DNA of 7,148 nucleotides from Actinomycetes bacterium. GTDB lineage: Bacteria; Actinomycetota; Acidimicrobiia; Acidimicrobiales; Acidimicrobiaceae. Positions 6,172 through 7,148 of this stretch are shown here, piece by piece. Made by a program: the position numbers and the translations under genes. Location: assembly GCA_021823385.1 (NCBI GenBank), contig JAKAOC010000112.1:1-7148 (forward strand), read 5' to 3'. Positions within the stretch are counted from its first letter, which is position 1, and each line of letters opens with the position of its first letter. The notes beneath the pieces were generated by a model, which saw nothing but the letters and a program-made list of their open reading frames with translations, was not told where the DNA came from and did no database searches.

Positions 6172-6202
6172 ACGCGGGGTTCGGGCCGAAGCTACCGGAG
6201 AT

Positions 6203-6613
6203 CTAGCTGTCGGACTGGCGCAGCCAAGGCGTGTTGACCAGCGCGGCGAGCAGACCTTCCGGCGACAGGAAGCGGGTCACCGTCTGGCCCCACGGCTCCA
6301 TGACGGCCGTGGTCAGGAGTTTGTATCCCTTCGCTCCGAGTTCGGCGCTGGCCTGGTCCTGATCGTCGACCTCGAACTCGATCCAGGCCTGTGGGACGGC
6401 GAGTTCCGAGGGCGAGGAGGGACTTCCGAAACAGGACTGAGCAGCATCGGAAAGCGGCCAAACCGCGAAGTGCTTTGCGCCGGGCAAGGAATCTGTATGC
6501 AGGTAGTCACCGTCGGCCTCCAACCGCAGGGCCATGGCATCCTGATACAGGGTTCGAGACTCGGCGGGTCGCGACGCAATCGGGCCGAACCCGGCGATGA
6601 AGAGTACCTGCAT
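6203..6613 (-). CDS. VOC superfamily (glyoxalase/bleomycin-resistance fold) protein
   Basis: The product has 136 residues, the size of a single VOC unit of two beta-alpha-beta-beta-beta modules, usually working as a dimer. The first module starts MQVLFIAGFGPIASRP with ESRTLYQDAMALRLE, then YLHTDSLPGAKHFAVWPL. The second has AWIEFEVDD, AELGAKGYKLLT, and the characteristic EPWGQTVTRFLSPEGLL followed by NTPWL. H39 or H48 and the Glu residues of IEFE and SPEG are candidate metal ligands. The substrate cannot be read from sequence. VOC members include glyoxalases, dioxygenases and antibiotic-binding proteins. The start is supported by AGGGGG four bases upstream of the ATG. It lies 50 bp downstream of nusB on the same strand and may be co-transcribed with it. 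Confidence 0.85.
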   Translation of the reverse strand: MQVLFIAGFGPIASRPAESRTLYQDAMALRLEADGDYLHTDSLPGAKHFAVWPLSDAAQSCFGSPSSPSELAVPQAWIEFEVDDQDQASAELGAKGYKLLTTAVMEPWGQTVTRFLSPEGLLAALVNTPWLRQSDS

Positions 6614-6663
6614 TTTGCCCCCTAATTCTTGGTGGGCGCTCCGCTGTCGCGCCGGCGGCGAGA

Positions 6664-7137
6664 CTACTCGGTCGCGCTATCTTCGGGCGGGCGGGGCAGG
6701 CGGCCGAGCTCAGTCGCCACGCGCGACAGGACCGCGTTCACGAACTTGGCGTTGGGCGGTTCGCCGAAGGTCTTGGCCAGTTCTACAGCCTCGTCGATGA
6801 CCACGGCTGCACTGAGCTCTCCGTCGATCAACTCCCAAATGGCCGCTTCCAGAATGCAGACCGCGGTTATTGGAAGCCGCTCGAACCCCCACGAAATGCT
6901 GTGCCCGGCGATTTGCGCATCAAGTTCACTCCGCATCGAGGAGACTCCCTTGACGATCCGCACCGTGAGCGCGTCAGCCAGCCCCTCGCCTTCGCCAGCG
7001 AGGACCTCCGTCGGGAGGATTTCCTTGATGCGGGCTTCGTAGAGGATTGAGATGGCGCGTTCCCGCGCCGCCCGCCGTGACATCCCGCCTTGCTGCGGGC
7101 CGGCGCCGCGGTTGCGGCGCTCCCCCTTTTGTGTCAT
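6664..7137 (-). CDS. nusB: Transcription antitermination factor NusB
   Basis: The product has 157 residues from ATG 7137, or 139 from ATG 7083. NusB binds boxA RNA with NusE (ribosomal protein S10) in the antitermination complex on rRNA transcripts. It is all helical: RRAARERAISILYEA (N-terminal Arg-rich RNA-binding helix), IVKGVSSMRSELDAQI, SISWGFERLPITAVCILEAAIWEL and the family's strongest motif, VVIDEAVELAKTFG followed by KFVNAVLSRV. The shorter form matches the usual family length and has AAGG just before it. The longer form adds a basic Gln/Gly-rich tail, and its ATG forms an ATGA with a possible upstream minus-strand frame ending ITRA-stop, which could be the end of efp. Only four of those codons are visible, so that neighbour is a guess. 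Confidence 0.93.
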   Translation of the reverse strand: MTQKGERRNRGAGPQQGGMSRRAARERAISILYEARIKEILPTEVLAGEGEGLADALTVRIVKGVSSMRSELDAQIAGHSISWGFERLPITAVCILEAAIWELIDGELSAAVVIDEAVELAKTFGEPPNAKFVNAVLSRVATELGRLPRPPEDSATE

Positions 7138-7148
7138 GCGCGGGTGAT

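Noticed and set aside
6190..6208. AGCTA / TAGCT inverted repeat between the convergent stops as a bidirectional terminator
   Set aside because: The arms are 5 bp and AT-rich with a 9-base loop and no T-tract on either side, too weak to call.

Overview
The window looks like chromosomal DNA from a high-GC actinobacterium, most likely of the Acidimicrobiia type. That placement is inferred from three things: GC-rich codon use, threonine-rich linkers (TTTTTAPAG) in exported proteins, and a TAGGCT-type -10 box placed directly ahead of an ATG, as in leaderless actinobacterial mRNAs. No mobile element, rRNA, tRNA or CRISPR array was seen.

Positions 2-2085 (+ strand) carry the end of a type IV pilus alignment (inner-membrane platform) operon. 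A frame open from the window edge joins a PilM-like C-terminus to a complete PilN, an architecture like GspL of type II secretion. PilO follows with an ATGA overlap, then a PilP-like protein with an RDPF motif. No secretin (pilQ) follows, which suits a cell without an outer membrane.

Positions 2138-4948 (+ strand) carry shikimate-pathway genes in the order aroC (chorismate synthase), an aroK-like gene, and aroB (3-dehydroquinate synthase), all overlapping. aroC and aroB look fully functional. The aroK-like product keeps the overall plan of shikimate kinase but has lost or altered the first Walker A glycine, the shikimate-binding Asp and the GGG motif. It is either a decaying gene or a repurposed one. 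The pil-aro neighbourhood recalls the proteobacterial pilMNOPQ-aroKB linkage.

Positions 4949-5538 form a gap of about 590 bp with no convincing gene. It holds a G-quadruplex-type motif and a second copy of the promoter-like 11-mer found before aroC. It leads into a 210-residue membrane-anchored protein of unknown function (5539-6171, +).

Positions 6203-7137 (- strand) converge on that gene. They hold nusB (transcription antitermination factor) and, downstream of it, a small VOC (glyoxalase/bleomycin-resistance fold) protein. In many actinobacteria nusB lies co-directionally downstream of aroB via efp, so the opposite orientation here suggests a local rearrangement. The strongest leads are the PilM-PilN fusion, the degenerate aroK, and the repeated leaderless-type promoter whose second copy would launch a 14-codon leader frame coupled to the unknown gene.
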